This document shows, piece by piece, positions 59,001 to 64,000 of a DNA stretch of 64,000 nucleotides. The notes beneath the pieces were generated by a model that saw nothing but the letters and a program-made list of their open reading frames with translations, had not been told where the DNA came from and did no database searches. The DNA is taken from the NCBI RefSeq assembly GCF_963259705.1, contig NC_081844.1:29280294-29344293 (forward strand), written 5' to 3'. The DNA comes from Myotis daubentonii (Eukaryota; Chordata; Mammalia; Chiroptera; Vespertilionidae). The translations under genes were made by a program, and so were the position numbers. Every line of letters starts with the position of its first letter. Position 1 is the stretch's first letter.

Positions 59001-62000
59001 GAGTTAACCTGAATAAAGAAAGCTTCTAGGCACATAGGAAGATTTCTGAAGGCTTTGTTGTATTATTATTATGAATTGATAATGTTGTTATTAAATCATA
59101 CCACAGTATGAGGTATATGTTTGTATTGCCTCCTCCCTATAAGGAAGGAAGCTGAGACACAGAGAGGTTGAGTAACTGGCTCCCAGTCACACAGCTAAGA
59201 CTGGCAGATGCCATCTAGGCTACAGTAATCCCCAGAACAGTGCCCTGCTGACCAGCTGTGGCTCTGTCTGTCCTTTTATTCACCCACCTTCCCCTTCCCT
59301 CAACACTGTCCAGCCTGAAGGAATCAGAATGAACAAGACTGTGGCCGTTAAGACACTGGATCCACAACATCTGGGCCAAAGTGAGTCAGGGCAGGAGTGG
59401 GGGTGAGGTCTGGGTTGTGTGCAGGGTCTGGTGAAAGGAGGCTGGTGCCAAGGGTGTCTCCCATTCCACCGACAGACGGTGTGCAGCGAGTGGAGATCGA
59501 GGCTGCCGACCTCAGTGACCAAGTCCCTGACACAGAGTTGGAAACCAGGATCCTCCTGCAGGGTGAGATGGCCTTGGTCCAACCCCATGGGGCCCAGGAA
59601 GGTGTGGGAGCCATGACCCCCGGAGAGGGCGCCCAGTTCCATCACTTCCGGGAATTTTGAACCATGGTGCCTCCCTCCTTCTCCTGTGTAGAACAGCCTC
59701 CTTGATGTGCTCACAGAAGGCTCCAGGCAGTACTTAGCTTCTGCTGCTAAAGACGCTTCAATGAGAAGTGATAGAGTTCAAGAACAGAAATTCTGGAACG
59801 AATTGCCCAGGATGGAGGACTGGGAGGAGAAGGCACAGGAAGGAGCTAGCAAAGCCCCTTGCAACCTCTGAGCTCTTAGGTTTGGGACAGAGTCTCTTGG
59901 TTTCTGATCTGTGATGAAGGCAAATACAGTGGGGCCTTGACTTACGAGTGTCCCGACTAACGATGTTTTTGAGATACGAGCCGTCTCTCGGCCGGTTTTT
60001 TGCTTTGAGTTGCGAGCTAAAACTCGGGTTATGATCCAGCTTCAGATACCCCACCGCTAGTTGGCTCAGCGAACATCAAAGTGAAAACCACAACATCAGC
60101 CCAGCATCACGTGTCTCACTCGTTCAATTTTTGATTTGACATACGAGTAATTTGAGTTACAAGCTCCGTCATGGAACGAATTAAACTCGTAAGTCAAGGC
60201 CCCACTGTAGTGGTACCTGGTTCGAAGGGCTGTTGGGAAAATTAAATGAGATGCTATATAGTGTTCTCTTAGAAGGGAGCTTGGCAAATGGCATTAAGCA
60301 TGATAGATGTATTCATGACCATTGTTCCTGGAGTTATTTTACCACTGGTGGCAATGAGGACCCATGGACAGCCCCCCTAACTCCCTTCAGCCACATGCCT
60401 CCAGCCTCCAGCTGTCCCTGACTCCCTGACTCTTTGGCCCTGGCTGGTTGGAGCCTGGGAAGACTGGGAGTAGCCCCGACTCGCTTCACCCCATAGTGCG
60501 TCTCATTGCTTGAATGCCATCCTTCCTCCTGGCTGCAGGGACCCCAGTGGCCCAGATGGCAGAGGAGGCCATTGATGGGGAGCGGCTGAAGCACCTCATT
60601 GTGACCCCCTCGGGCTCTGGAGAGCAGAACATGATCGGTGTGACGCCCACGGTCATCGCGGTGCACTACCTGGACCACACCGAGCAGTGGGACAAGGTTG
60701 GCATTGACCAGCGGAAGGAGGCCCTGGACCTCATCAAGAAGGGTATGCCCCCTTCCCCTATTGGAGGCCCCCACCCTGAGGCCCATCTCTGAGCTCCTTC
60801 CTCCTCTGAGGCCCCGCCCACTCTAGAGGCCCGCCCCTTCTCTGACGCCTCCGGCTCTTCCCTCTTTGAGACCCTTGTCCCTCTGAGTTCCCTCTCCCAA
60901 TGATCCCCCTTAAGAGCCCTTCTCTCTCTAAACCCCCTCTCCTCTGAGAAGCCCTTACCCCTCCTCACTCTTTCTTGAACCTTTTCAGAGTCCCTCCACC
61001 CTATAAGCTCCCCTCCCCTCTAGACATTCCTCCTGGTCCTGAGCACCCTCTATCCTCTCTGAACCTCCCCTTCCCCCCTTCACAGAACCCTTTCCCTCTC
61101 TAAACCTCTCTCCTTCCTGGCATACCCACACCAGCCACTGCCTCCACTCAGCCCTCGCTCCCCCAGTGACACTTCTCTCTTCCTTGCAGGGTACACGCAG
61201 CAACTGGCCTTCAGGCAACCCAACAAGGCCTTTGCGGCCTTCCTGCATATGAAGCCCAGCACCTGGTGAGCCTGCCCATCCTTGGCCCTGCACCCCTTGA
61301 GCAGGGCCTGGGCTCTGGCCTGGGGTGATCTAGGCTGGACCCCCACACACACACAGCCCTGTGCCTCTGGACCCCTCCACCTTCAGAGTCAAGGTGCCCA
61401 CTAGCTGAGTGACCTACCATCACTAAGCACTGCCTACAAGCAACATTGGGTCCTGAGACCTGGCCCGGGAAACTGGGCACACCTGAGCAGGCCCTGCCCC
61501 TCTCTGCTCCTTGCTTGGCTGGGATGGCAGTTTCTGGATCCCAGAGCCAATTGGCTCATGCTCTGTGCCCACCCCAGGCTGACAGCCTACGTGGTCAAGG
61601 TCTTCTCTCTGGCCACCAACCTCATCACCATTGACTCCGAAGTCATCTGTGGGGCTGTCACGTGGTTGATCCTAAAGAATCAGAGGCCTGATGGAGTCTT
61701 CCAGGAGGATTCACCCGTTATAAACCAAGAAATGATTGTAAGAGGCTGCATTCAGGGCAGGCTGGGGGAGAGGAGTGTATGAGTGCCCCCGCATGGACAG
61801 GAGACAGGCTCCGTCTGCCATTTGTCCAATTCCCAGCGTGGGATGGACAGAGAAATAAAGGAGCAACAAATGTCACTTCTCCTTTGCAAAAACCAGAGAC
61901 CTCAGGGCCCAGTGCAAAATGAAAGTTCCCTAGGCCCCCCCCCCCCCCCACTGCTTTGGAAAAAAAAAAAAAAACCAACACCTGAGAACTCCTTAGAATT

Positions 62001-62839
62001 GTGCTTCTCAAACTCTGGTCTCCAGGCCAAAAGCGCCAGCATCAGCTGCAAGTTTTAGAAATGGACCTTCTTGGGCTGGATCCACATGCACTAATCAGAA
62101 ACTTTGGGGGTGGGGTCTAGGAATCAGGGTTTTAAGAAGCCCCCGACTCCAGGTAATGTTGACGTGTGCTCAAGTGAGCAAACCACCACTTCAGCCTGTG
62201 CTTTAGGGCTCCCAGCCTCACAGGCTTCCCTCTCCACACTCCATCTGTACTGCCTGGAGCCTTGCTCCCAGGCACAGGGCCTTTGCACATGCTGTTCCCA
62301 CTGCCTGGCATGTTACCACTGCCCTCTTTGACAGTTGAGTCCTACTCACTCTTCAGATTGTGGCTCCACCTGTCATCCCTTGGGGACACCTTTCCAACGG
62401 CCCTGACCAAGACACACCCCCACTATCCATTCTCACTGCCACATCCACTTCTGCACAGCACTTGTCAGTTTGTAACGATAGATCTGTGATGAGCTGTTTG
62501 GCTCATGCCTGTCTGCCCTACCTGATAGGGAGCTCCATGAGGGCTGGAGCCATCTTACCCACAACACCAGCAACATTTATAGAATGAGTGAGTGAATGAA
62601 TGAATACTAGAGTATGGCCCTCCTGTGAGACACTGGGGAGAGACCCACCCTTGCCCTGTCCCACTGATCCTGCGGGGGGGTGGGGGTTGGCATGAGGGGC
62701 ACACGGGTGCCACCATGCTTACTTCTGCTCCACACTCTAGGGTGGCTACAGGGATGCTGAGGACAAAAATATTTCCCTCACAGCCTTCGTTCTCATCGCA
62801 CTGCAGGAGGCTAAAGATATTTGCGAAGGACAGGTCAAT
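39734..62839 (+). CDS. C3: Complement C3-like gene, exons 1-27 of about 41; thioester residues lost (partial at window end)
   Basis: Joining 27 exons with canonical splice sites gives 3,495 coding bases, or 1,165 codons without a stop. This tracks human C3 closely; the cleavage and catalytic positions are offset by only one or two residues. Domains in order: signal peptide 1-22, MG1-MG5, the beta-chain half of MG6 and the linker, RRRR 669-672, C3a 673-750, alpha' N-terminus, MG6 alpha half, MG7, first CUB part, and most of the thioester domain (TED). C3 is a plasma protein cleaved by convertases to C3a and C3b; C3b normally binds surfaces through an internal Cys-Gln thioester. Here that Cys is Ser1012, the catalytic His is Asn1128, and the CUB factor I site is Gln956-Asn957. 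The Gln of GEQ and the Cys residues at 559, 628, 663, 875, 1103 and 1160, plus the six in C3a and the one in GICVADP (exon 20), are kept. Covalent attachment should be impossible, whereas secretion and C3a release should be possible. Exons 28-41 (rest of TED, MG8, C345C) must lie beyond the window. It is either a thioester-less paralogue or, less likely, the only C3 of this animal. Confidence 0.93.
40541..40733 (+). CDS. C3: C3-like exon 2 (MG1)
   Basis: Codons 25-89, 193 bases, acceptor ctcccacag and donor gtgggt. It begins [20 protein letters not shown], close to mature C3 MG1. The human N-glycosylation sequon in this exon (GNVT) is STVT here, so that glycan is lost. Confidence 0.93.
40838..41055 (-). 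repeat. Ves SINE (intron 2)
   Basis: A reverse SINE with agagaaacatgatcagttgcctccagtac and the end actgagcaacaccagccaggg. Confidence 0.85.
41528..41693 (+). CDS. C3: C3-like exon 3 (MG1-MG2)
   Basis: Codons 90-145, 166 bases. It carries [20 protein letters not shown] and TIYTPGST, the hallmark MG1/MG2 boundary of C3/C4/C5 proteins. The donor is gtaagg. Confidence 0.94.
41790..41860 (+). CDS. C3: C3-like exon 4 (MG2)
   Basis: Codons 145-168, 71 bases, [16 protein letters not shown] and following. The acceptor is cctcccag and the donor gtacca. The phase matches exon 3. Confidence 0.92.
41964..42588. mobile_element. Non-autonomous hAT element, ~625 bp (intron 4)
   Basis: The left end caagcatgtcaaactca (41,964) is mirrored by tgagtttgacatgcttg on the right (42,568-42,584), extended by a repeated cttg. 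The flanks ctctaagg (41,956-41,963) and ccctaaag (42,589-42,596) match at 6 of 8 bases. The interior is AT-rich and non-coding. Confidence 0.82.
42910..43110 (+). repeat. Ves SINE (intron 4)
   Basis: A plus-strand SINE from ggcttggctgagtgcttgag through gtttgattccagtcagggcacatgg to an A/T-rich tail. Confidence 0.85.
43560..43778 (-). repeat. Ves SINE (intron 4)
   Basis: A reverse SINE, close to consensus: tttattgatttcagagaggaagggagagggagag to actgagccaaactggccaggg. Confidence 0.9.
44466..44560 (+). CDS. C3: C3-like exon 5 (MG2)
   Basis: Codons 169-200, 95 bases, [19 protein letters not shown], then [11 protein letters not shown]. The acceptor is ctacag and the donor gtatgt. It is preceded by a 2.6-kb intron holding a hAT element and two Ves SINEs. 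Confidence 0.93.
44664..44746 (+). CDS. C3: C3-like exon 6 (MG2-MG3)
   Basis: Codons 200-228, 83 bases, [20 protein letters not shown] then EFEVKEY, almost identical in pattern to human C3. The donor is gtaaga. Confidence 0.94.
44845..44935 (+). CDS. C3: C3-like exon 7 (MG3)
   Basis: Codons 228-258, 91 bases, [20 protein letters not shown] then [10 protein letters not shown]. The acceptor is cccccag and the donor gtgagg. Confidence 0.94.
45105..45207 (+). CDS. C3: C3-like exon 8 (MG3)
   Basis: Codons 258-292, 103 bases, [20 protein letters not shown] then [15 protein letters not shown]. The donor is gtacct. Confidence 0.93.
45308..45437 (+). CDS. C3: C3-like exon 9 (MG3)
   Basis: Codons 293-336, 130 bases, [20 protein letters not shown], then [17 protein letters not shown]. 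The acceptor atcccag is short of pyrimidines but the frame and homology fix it. Confidence 0.9.
45662..45777 (+). CDS. C3: C3-like exon 10 (MG3-MG4)
   Basis: Codons 336-374, 116 bases, [20 protein letters not shown] then [18 protein letters not shown]. This is strongly conserved C3 text. Confidence 0.94.
45870..46019 (+). CDS. C3: C3-like exon 11 (MG4)
   Basis: Codons 375-424, 150 bases, [20 protein letters not shown], then [18 protein letters not shown]. The phase is 0 at both ends. Confidence 0.93.
46458..46667 (+). CDS. C3: C3-like exon 12 (MG4-MG5)
   Basis: Codons 425-494, 210 bases, with [20 protein letters not shown] and [18 protein letters not shown]. The donor is gtgcgt. Confidence 0.93.
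46790..46993 (+). CDS. C3: C3-like exon 13 (MG5-MG6)
   Basis: Codons 495-562, 204 bases. It has [20 protein letters not shown] and [10 protein letters not shown], and ends DVKDSCVGT. Cys559, which pairs with the alpha chain in C3, is kept. It is one residue shorter than human in the YYTL loop. Confidence 0.94.
47352..47513 (+). CDS. C3: C3-like exon 14 (MG6 beta part)
   Basis: Codons 563-616, 162 bases, [20 protein letters not shown], then [18 protein letters not shown]. The acceptor is ctcacag and the donor gtatgt. Confidence 0.93.
47881..48010 (+). CDS. C3: C3-like exon 15 (linker)
   Basis: Codons 617-660, 130 bases, [20 protein letters not shown] then [11 protein letters not shown]. The cysteine of IGC (627-662 disulfide in human) is kept. 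Confidence 0.94.
48255..48326 (+). CDS. C3: C3-like exon 16 (beta/alpha junction, start of C3a)
   Basis: Codons 660-684, 72 bases. [20 protein letters not shown] keeps the tetra-arginine furin-type site (669-672) that separates beta and alpha chains, followed by the SVQL start of C3a. Confidence 0.95.
48475..48675 (+). CDS. C3: C3-like exon 17 (C3a anaphylatoxin)
   Basis: Codons 684-751, 201 bases. All six C3a cysteines are present ([26 protein letters not shown]), and the C-terminus reads SDLGLAR with cleavage expected before Ser751. C3a is 78 residues, one more than human, owing to an inserted Ser in YPSKEL. The terminal Arg and LGLAR receptor motif are intact. The donor is the gtgagt inside aggagtgagt. 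Confidence 0.95.
49303..49592. repeat. 30-bp minisatellite in C3 intron 17, about 10 units
   Basis: The unit is catatcttcacacacatgag followed by atatacaggc, with variants in alternate units (agctatac, cacatacatg, cacaggag). The 30-base period keeps frames open on both strands (up to 134 codons), which is a repeat artefact. It lies between exons 17 and 18. Confidence 0.96.
49832..50485 (-). repeat. Ves SINE split by a Helitron (intron 17)
   Basis: The T-rich end lies at 49,832-49,850. The body resumes at 50,272 with ttgatgtcagagaggaagggagag and ends ctgagccaaaccagctaggg near 50,483. A C-run occurs at 50,361-50,378. Confidence 0.85.
49851..50271 (-). mobile_element. Non-autonomous Helitron (intron 17)
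   Basis: The left end cgagaggcccggtgcatgaattcgtgcacc is a reverse 3' terminus (CTCG in place of CTAG). The right end taggtttttattatatagga is a reverse 5' TCCTATATAATAAAAA. The host SINE is interrupted without duplication. Confidence 0.9.
50971..51163. mobile_element. SPIN-like non-autonomous hAT element (intron 17)
   Basis: The text agtggttctcaaccttcctaatgccgcgaccctttaatac...tgttgtggtgacccccaacc, with an opposite end gtgacccacaggctgaaaac, matches my memory of SPIN (Space Invader) hAT elements. These are known to have moved horizontally among tetrapods, including vespertilionid bats. It is internally deleted and non-coding. Confidence 0.75.
51437..51545 (+). CDS. C3: C3-like exon 18 (alpha' N-terminus)
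   Basis: Codons 751-787, 109 bases, [20 protein letters not shown] then [17 protein letters not shown]. The acidic alpha'NT segment, used in C3b for factor B and regulator contacts, stays acidic. The acceptor is ctgcacag and the donor gtaagg. Confidence 0.94.
51792..51877 (+). CDS. C3: C3-like exon 19 (MG6 alpha part)
   Basis: Codons 787-816, 86 bases, [20 protein letters not shown] then AVSLSDRKG. It precedes a 5-kb repeat-rich intron. Confidence 0.93.
52049..53258 (-). mobile_element. Non-autonomous Helitron with internal GC-rich tandem repeats (intron 19)
   Basis: The left end ctaggggcccggtgcacgaaattcgtgca is a perfect reverse 3' terminus. The right end (tttctcttttattagtgttga) is a different, also Helitron-type, 5' end. 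Internally, units of roughly 100 bases with gcccaggcctgacgcctctgac and caggcctgggcaggggacccc repeat between about 52,180 and 52,760. A duplicated segment, agttggcagttaactgccaatct, occurs near 53,126-53,170. The right boundary is accurate to about 10 bases. Confidence 0.82.
53262..53462 (-). repeat. Ves SINE (intron 19)
   Basis: A reverse Ves body from agagagagaggaaggaagaaag to acgccggctgggcag, adjacent to the Helitron that split its T-rich end. Confidence 0.85.
53535..54030 (+). repeat. Two plus-strand Ves SINEs and a (TA)n tail (intron 19)
   Basis: The first, 53,535-53,770, starts ggccctggccagtttggctcag. The second, 53,790-54,030, starts accctagctggtttggctcagtggatagagcg, a near-consensus tRNA-like head with a B box (ggttcaattcc). 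It ends in a (TA)n run at 53,992-54,029. Confidence 0.9.
54938..55120 (-). repeat. Ves SINE (intron 19)
   Basis: A reverse SINE body: tttttattgatttgagagagagaag, cctcctgcacgccccctactgggg. The tRNA end is truncated. Confidence 0.8.
55271..55329. repeat. (GGAA)n microsatellite (intron 19)
   Basis: About 15 units of the tetranucleotide ggaa in an uninterrupted run. Confidence 0.97.
55550..56155 (-). repeat. Two minus-strand Ves SINEs and a (GA)n run (intron 19)
   Basis: One SINE spans about 55,550-55,760, ending ctgagccaaaccgactaggg. The other spans about 55,905-56,155, ending actgagccacactggccggggcc. Its internal purine stretch has expanded into (GA)n at 55,926-55,998. Confidence 0.88.
56165..56385 (-). 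repeat. Two short L1-type 3' tails in tandem (intron 19)
   Basis: Two successive reverse tail segments, aatcttcattgttgaaagtc...cccattgacccc and aattctttatcgttgaaagta...cccattgtcc, both correspond to L1 3' ends. Confidence 0.7.
56881..57023 (+). CDS. C3: C3-like exon 20 (MG6-MG7)
   Basis: Codons 816-863, 143 bases, [20 protein letters not shown] then [20 protein letters not shown]. The Cys of GICVADP, the partner of Cys559 in human C3, is kept. Confidence 0.94.
57113..57325 (+). CDS. C3: C3-like exon 21 (MG7)
   Basis: Codons 864-934, 213 bases, with [37 protein letters not shown] and [20 protein letters not shown]. The FCS cysteine (873-1513 pair in human) is kept. Confidence 0.94.
57730..57935 (-). 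repeat. Ves SINE (intron 21)
   Basis: A reverse SINE from ttttattgatttcagagaaaggaaggg to actgagtcacaccgaccagg. Confidence 0.85.
58190..58535 (-). repeat. L1 3' fragment (intron 21)
   Basis: Reverse L1 3' text: attgtttaaagtattacatatgtgtcc, then tgggcacttaggctgtttcc, parallel to 27.48-28.1 kb of the inner L1 but with an internal deletion. Confidence 0.85.
58745..58953 (-). repeat. Ves SINE (intron 21)
   Basis: A reverse SINE ending caaccaactgagcctcaccggccagg. Confidence 0.85.
59314..59380 (+). CDS. C3: C3-like exon 22 (MG7-CUB), factor I site changed
   Basis: Codons 935-957, 67 bases, [20 protein letters not shown] then GQ. The N-glycosylation sequon NKT is kept. The residues that in human form the Arg954-Glu955 factor I cleavage site (LGR|EG) are Gln956-Asn957, with the Asn codon split over the intron. 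Confidence 0.94.
59476..59562 (+). CDS. C3: C3-like exon 23 (CUB-TED)
   Basis: Codons 957-986, 87 bases, [20 protein letters not shown] then LETRILLQG. The acceptor is accgacag and the donor gtgaga. Confidence 0.93.
59927..60207. mobile_element. Tc1/mariner-type MITE (intron 23)
   Basis: Long inverted ends CAGTGGGGCCTTGACTTACG and CGTAAGTCAAGGCCCCACTG are flanked by TA on both sides (59,925-59,926 and 60,208-60,209), the target duplication of Tc1/mariner elements. It is 281 bp, non-coding and well preserved, so relatively young. Confidence 0.92.
60539..60742 (+). CDS. C3: C3-like exon 24 (TED): thioester Cys replaced by Ser
   Basis: Codons 986-1054, 204 bases. The thioester segment reads [20 protein letters not shown], where C3 has GCGEQ. 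The Ser1012 codon is TCT at 60,616-60,618, one base from TGT (Cys). The partner Gln (GEQ) and the surrounding text up to [14 protein letters not shown] are intact and in frame. The acceptor is ggctgcag and the donor gtatgc. Confidence 0.96.
61190..61265 (+). CDS. C3: C3-like exon 25 (TED)
   Basis: Codons 1054-1079, 76 bases, [20 protein letters not shown] then MKPSTW. The donor is gtgagc. Confidence 0.93.
61578..61737 (+). CDS. C3: C3-like exon 26 (TED): catalytic His replaced by Asn
   Basis: Codons 1079-1132, 160 bases, [38 protein letters not shown], and finally SPVINQEMI. In human C3 the His of VIHQEM (His1126) catalyses transfer of the thioester to hydroxyl groups. Here the codon is AAC (Asn1128) at 61,723-61,725. 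The disulfide Cys of VICG is kept. Confidence 0.95.
62741..62839 (+). CDS. C3: C3-like exon 27 (TED), last exon in the window
   Basis: Codons 1133-1165, 99 bases, [20 protein letters not shown] then [13 protein letters not shown]. The Cys of DIC (1101-1158 pair in human) is kept. The donor gtaagt shows the gene continues; the remaining exons lie beyond 64,000. Confidence 0.94.
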
Positions 62840-63343
62840 GTAAGTGTGCCCTGCCCTGCTCTCCTCTGTGTCCCCTCCCTTCTTCCCCTCCCCAACCCCC
62901 ACGCAGGCACAGTCATCGTGGAGGCTCTGTAACTGCAACATCTGCTTTGTCCTGGGGTTTTGAGAGTGGGTTGTTTGACCTTTAGCTTTCCAAGTGGGGA
63001 ATTCCAGGATCCCAACTGCACCAGCTGCTTCTCCTCCTCAGGACCCCAGAAAACAGAGGAAGGAGAGGAAGGCTGTTATCGTTAAGGCCAAGGGGAACCC
63101 AGGCCTTTCTGGTTCAAACTTAGGGATTTGAAAGAAATTATAGTTAGAAAAGAGACAGATCTAGGGCTGTCGGGTCAGACAGATCTAAATTTAGATCATA
63201 ACTCTCAGGCACTTGCCCTTTCTGGACCCCAGTGTGTGCATCTGTAAAATAAGTATAAAATAAGTATAATAATTTTTGTATTTTTTAGGACTCTCTAAGT
63301 TGTTCTAGATGTAACACATGTATGAGCTACATTATGCAAAAAC

Positions 63344-63415
63344 ACAGGGTGGGGCAAAAGTAGGTTTACAGTTGAGTATGGGTAACACAGAGTTTATTGC
63401 TGTCTTATTATTTAT
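63344..63415. mobile_element. Mariner-like terminus (intron 27)
   Basis: The text cagggtggggcaaaagtaggtttacagttg is a terminal segment typical of a bat mariner-type MITE. The other end is not seen; a Helitron begins at 63,419. Confidence 0.55.
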
Positions 63416-63418
63416 TAA

Positions 63419-63725
63419 CTAGTGGCCCGGTGCACGAAATTCATGCACTGGGGGCAGGGGGTGTCCCTCAGCCCAGCCTGCTCCCTCTCACATACTGGGA
63501 TCCCTCAGGGGATGTCCTAGTGATGGCTTAGGCCCGCTCCCTGCTCCCCTTGGGGATAAGGCCTAAGCTGTAGTCTGGCCTCCCTTTGTGGGAGGTGACC
63601 AGGCTGATCAGCGGAAGGCACCAGCCCCATCAGCCCACTGCTGCAGCCACTGCCAGTCACCGCAGCCAGCAAGGTTTTTTCATCAGCATAGACTCCAGTC
63701 CCTTCACCATGAAAAAATGACAACT
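63419..63725 (-). mobile_element. Helitron 3' portion (intron 27)
   Basis: It starts ctagtggcccggtgcacgaaattcatgcactggg, a reverse 3' terminus with hairpin after host A. No 5' TCCTATATAATAAA end is recognised to the right, so the element is truncated or carries an unfamiliar end. Confidence 0.75.
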
Positions 63726-63782
63726 TTCTTTAGGCATTTTCAAGATGTGTCTTTCATATAATAATTATTTATTTATTTATTT

Positions 63783-64000
63783 TATCCTCACCCGAGGATA
63801 TGTTTCCATTGATTTTTAGAGAATGTGGAAGAGAAAGGGAAAGACAGAGAGAAACATCAAAGTGAGAGGAACACTTTGATTGGTTGCCTCCCGCATGAGC
63901 CCAGACCTGGGCCCCAGCCAGGGAGTAGCCTGCAACCAAGGTACATGCCCTTGGTCAGAATTGAACTCAGACCCTGCCATTGGCAGACCAAGGCATTATC
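63783..64000 (-). repeat. Ves SINE, cut by the window end
   Basis: It begins tcctcacccgaggatatgtttccattgatttttagag, as at 20,586, and continues to the last base. Confidence 0.88.

Larger units (their letters stand above)
62840..64000 (+). other. C3-like intron 27 (incomplete)
   Basis: This 1.16-kb stretch after exon 27 contains no further C3 exon. It holds a mariner-like end, a Helitron 3' end and a Ves SINE that runs off the window. Confidence 0.7.

Noticed and set aside
60616..60618. The Ser codon as a simple sequencing error
   Set aside because: It cannot be formally excluded, but the independent His-to-Asn and Arg-Glu to Gln-Asn changes at functionally linked sites, in clean exons, make error a poor explanation.
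39734..62839. The C3-like gene as a pseudogene
   Set aside because: All 27 exons are in phase with canonical splice sites and no stop over 1,165 codons, and all disulfide cysteines are kept. The exons beyond the window remain to be checked.

Overview
The window is mammalian nuclear DNA, most probably from a vespertilionid (evening) bat. The repeats say so: about 17 copies of a tRNA-derived Ves-type SINE, several Helitrons with HeliBat-like ends (5' TCCTATATAATAAA, 3' hairpin then CTAG), non-autonomous hAT and mariner elements with recognisable ends, a SPIN-like hAT, and L1 with HAL1 (ORF1-only) relatives. The genus cannot be fixed by eye.

Layout. From 1 to 20.8 kb there is no host gene that I can support. 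This part is layered repeats: an MST/MLT1-type LTR carrying two hAT MITEs, three HAL1-like elements (6.5-8.8 kb minus, 12.0-14.3 kb plus, 17.2-19.9 kb plus), a composite element joining HAL1 ends to a GOSR2 retrocopy and a 20-bp minisatellite (8.9-10.5 kb, minus), and a Helitron tract with an ~85-bp tandem array (14.46-16.82 kb). From 20.87 to 22.21 kb two TRIP10 (CIP4) exons lie on the minus strand with intact splice sites, but the F-BAR and SH3 exons are missing. From 25.4 to 38.5 kb a 13.1-kb insertion consists of one minus-strand L1 with a second full-length L1 nested in it, both with target-site duplications. From 39.66 kb to the window end the plus strand carries a complement C3-like gene; 27 of the expected 41 exons are present up to 62,839 and the rest lie beyond the window.

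Main result. The 27 C3-like exons join into one uninterrupted frame of 1,165 codons. The signal peptide, the RRRR beta/alpha processing site, a 78-residue C3a ending LGLAR and every disulfide cysteine expected in this part are kept. Three sites tied to covalent attachment and its control are changed: the thioester Cys is Ser1012 (GSGEQ instead of GCGEQ), the catalytic thioester His is Asn1128 (VINQEM instead of VIHQEM), and the factor I site in the CUB domain is Gln-Asn (LGQNG instead of LGREG). This is what one would expect of an intact but thioester-less, C5-like C3 paralogue.

Context. In human the order is C3, GPR108, TRIP10. Here TRIP10 has the expected orientation relative to C3, but it is only a fragment and I see no GPR108. 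A partial duplication of the C3 neighbourhood, followed by deletion and L1 insertion, explains both the truncated neighbour and the relaxed C3 copy. That history is inference; the substitutions and gene structures are read directly from the sequence.
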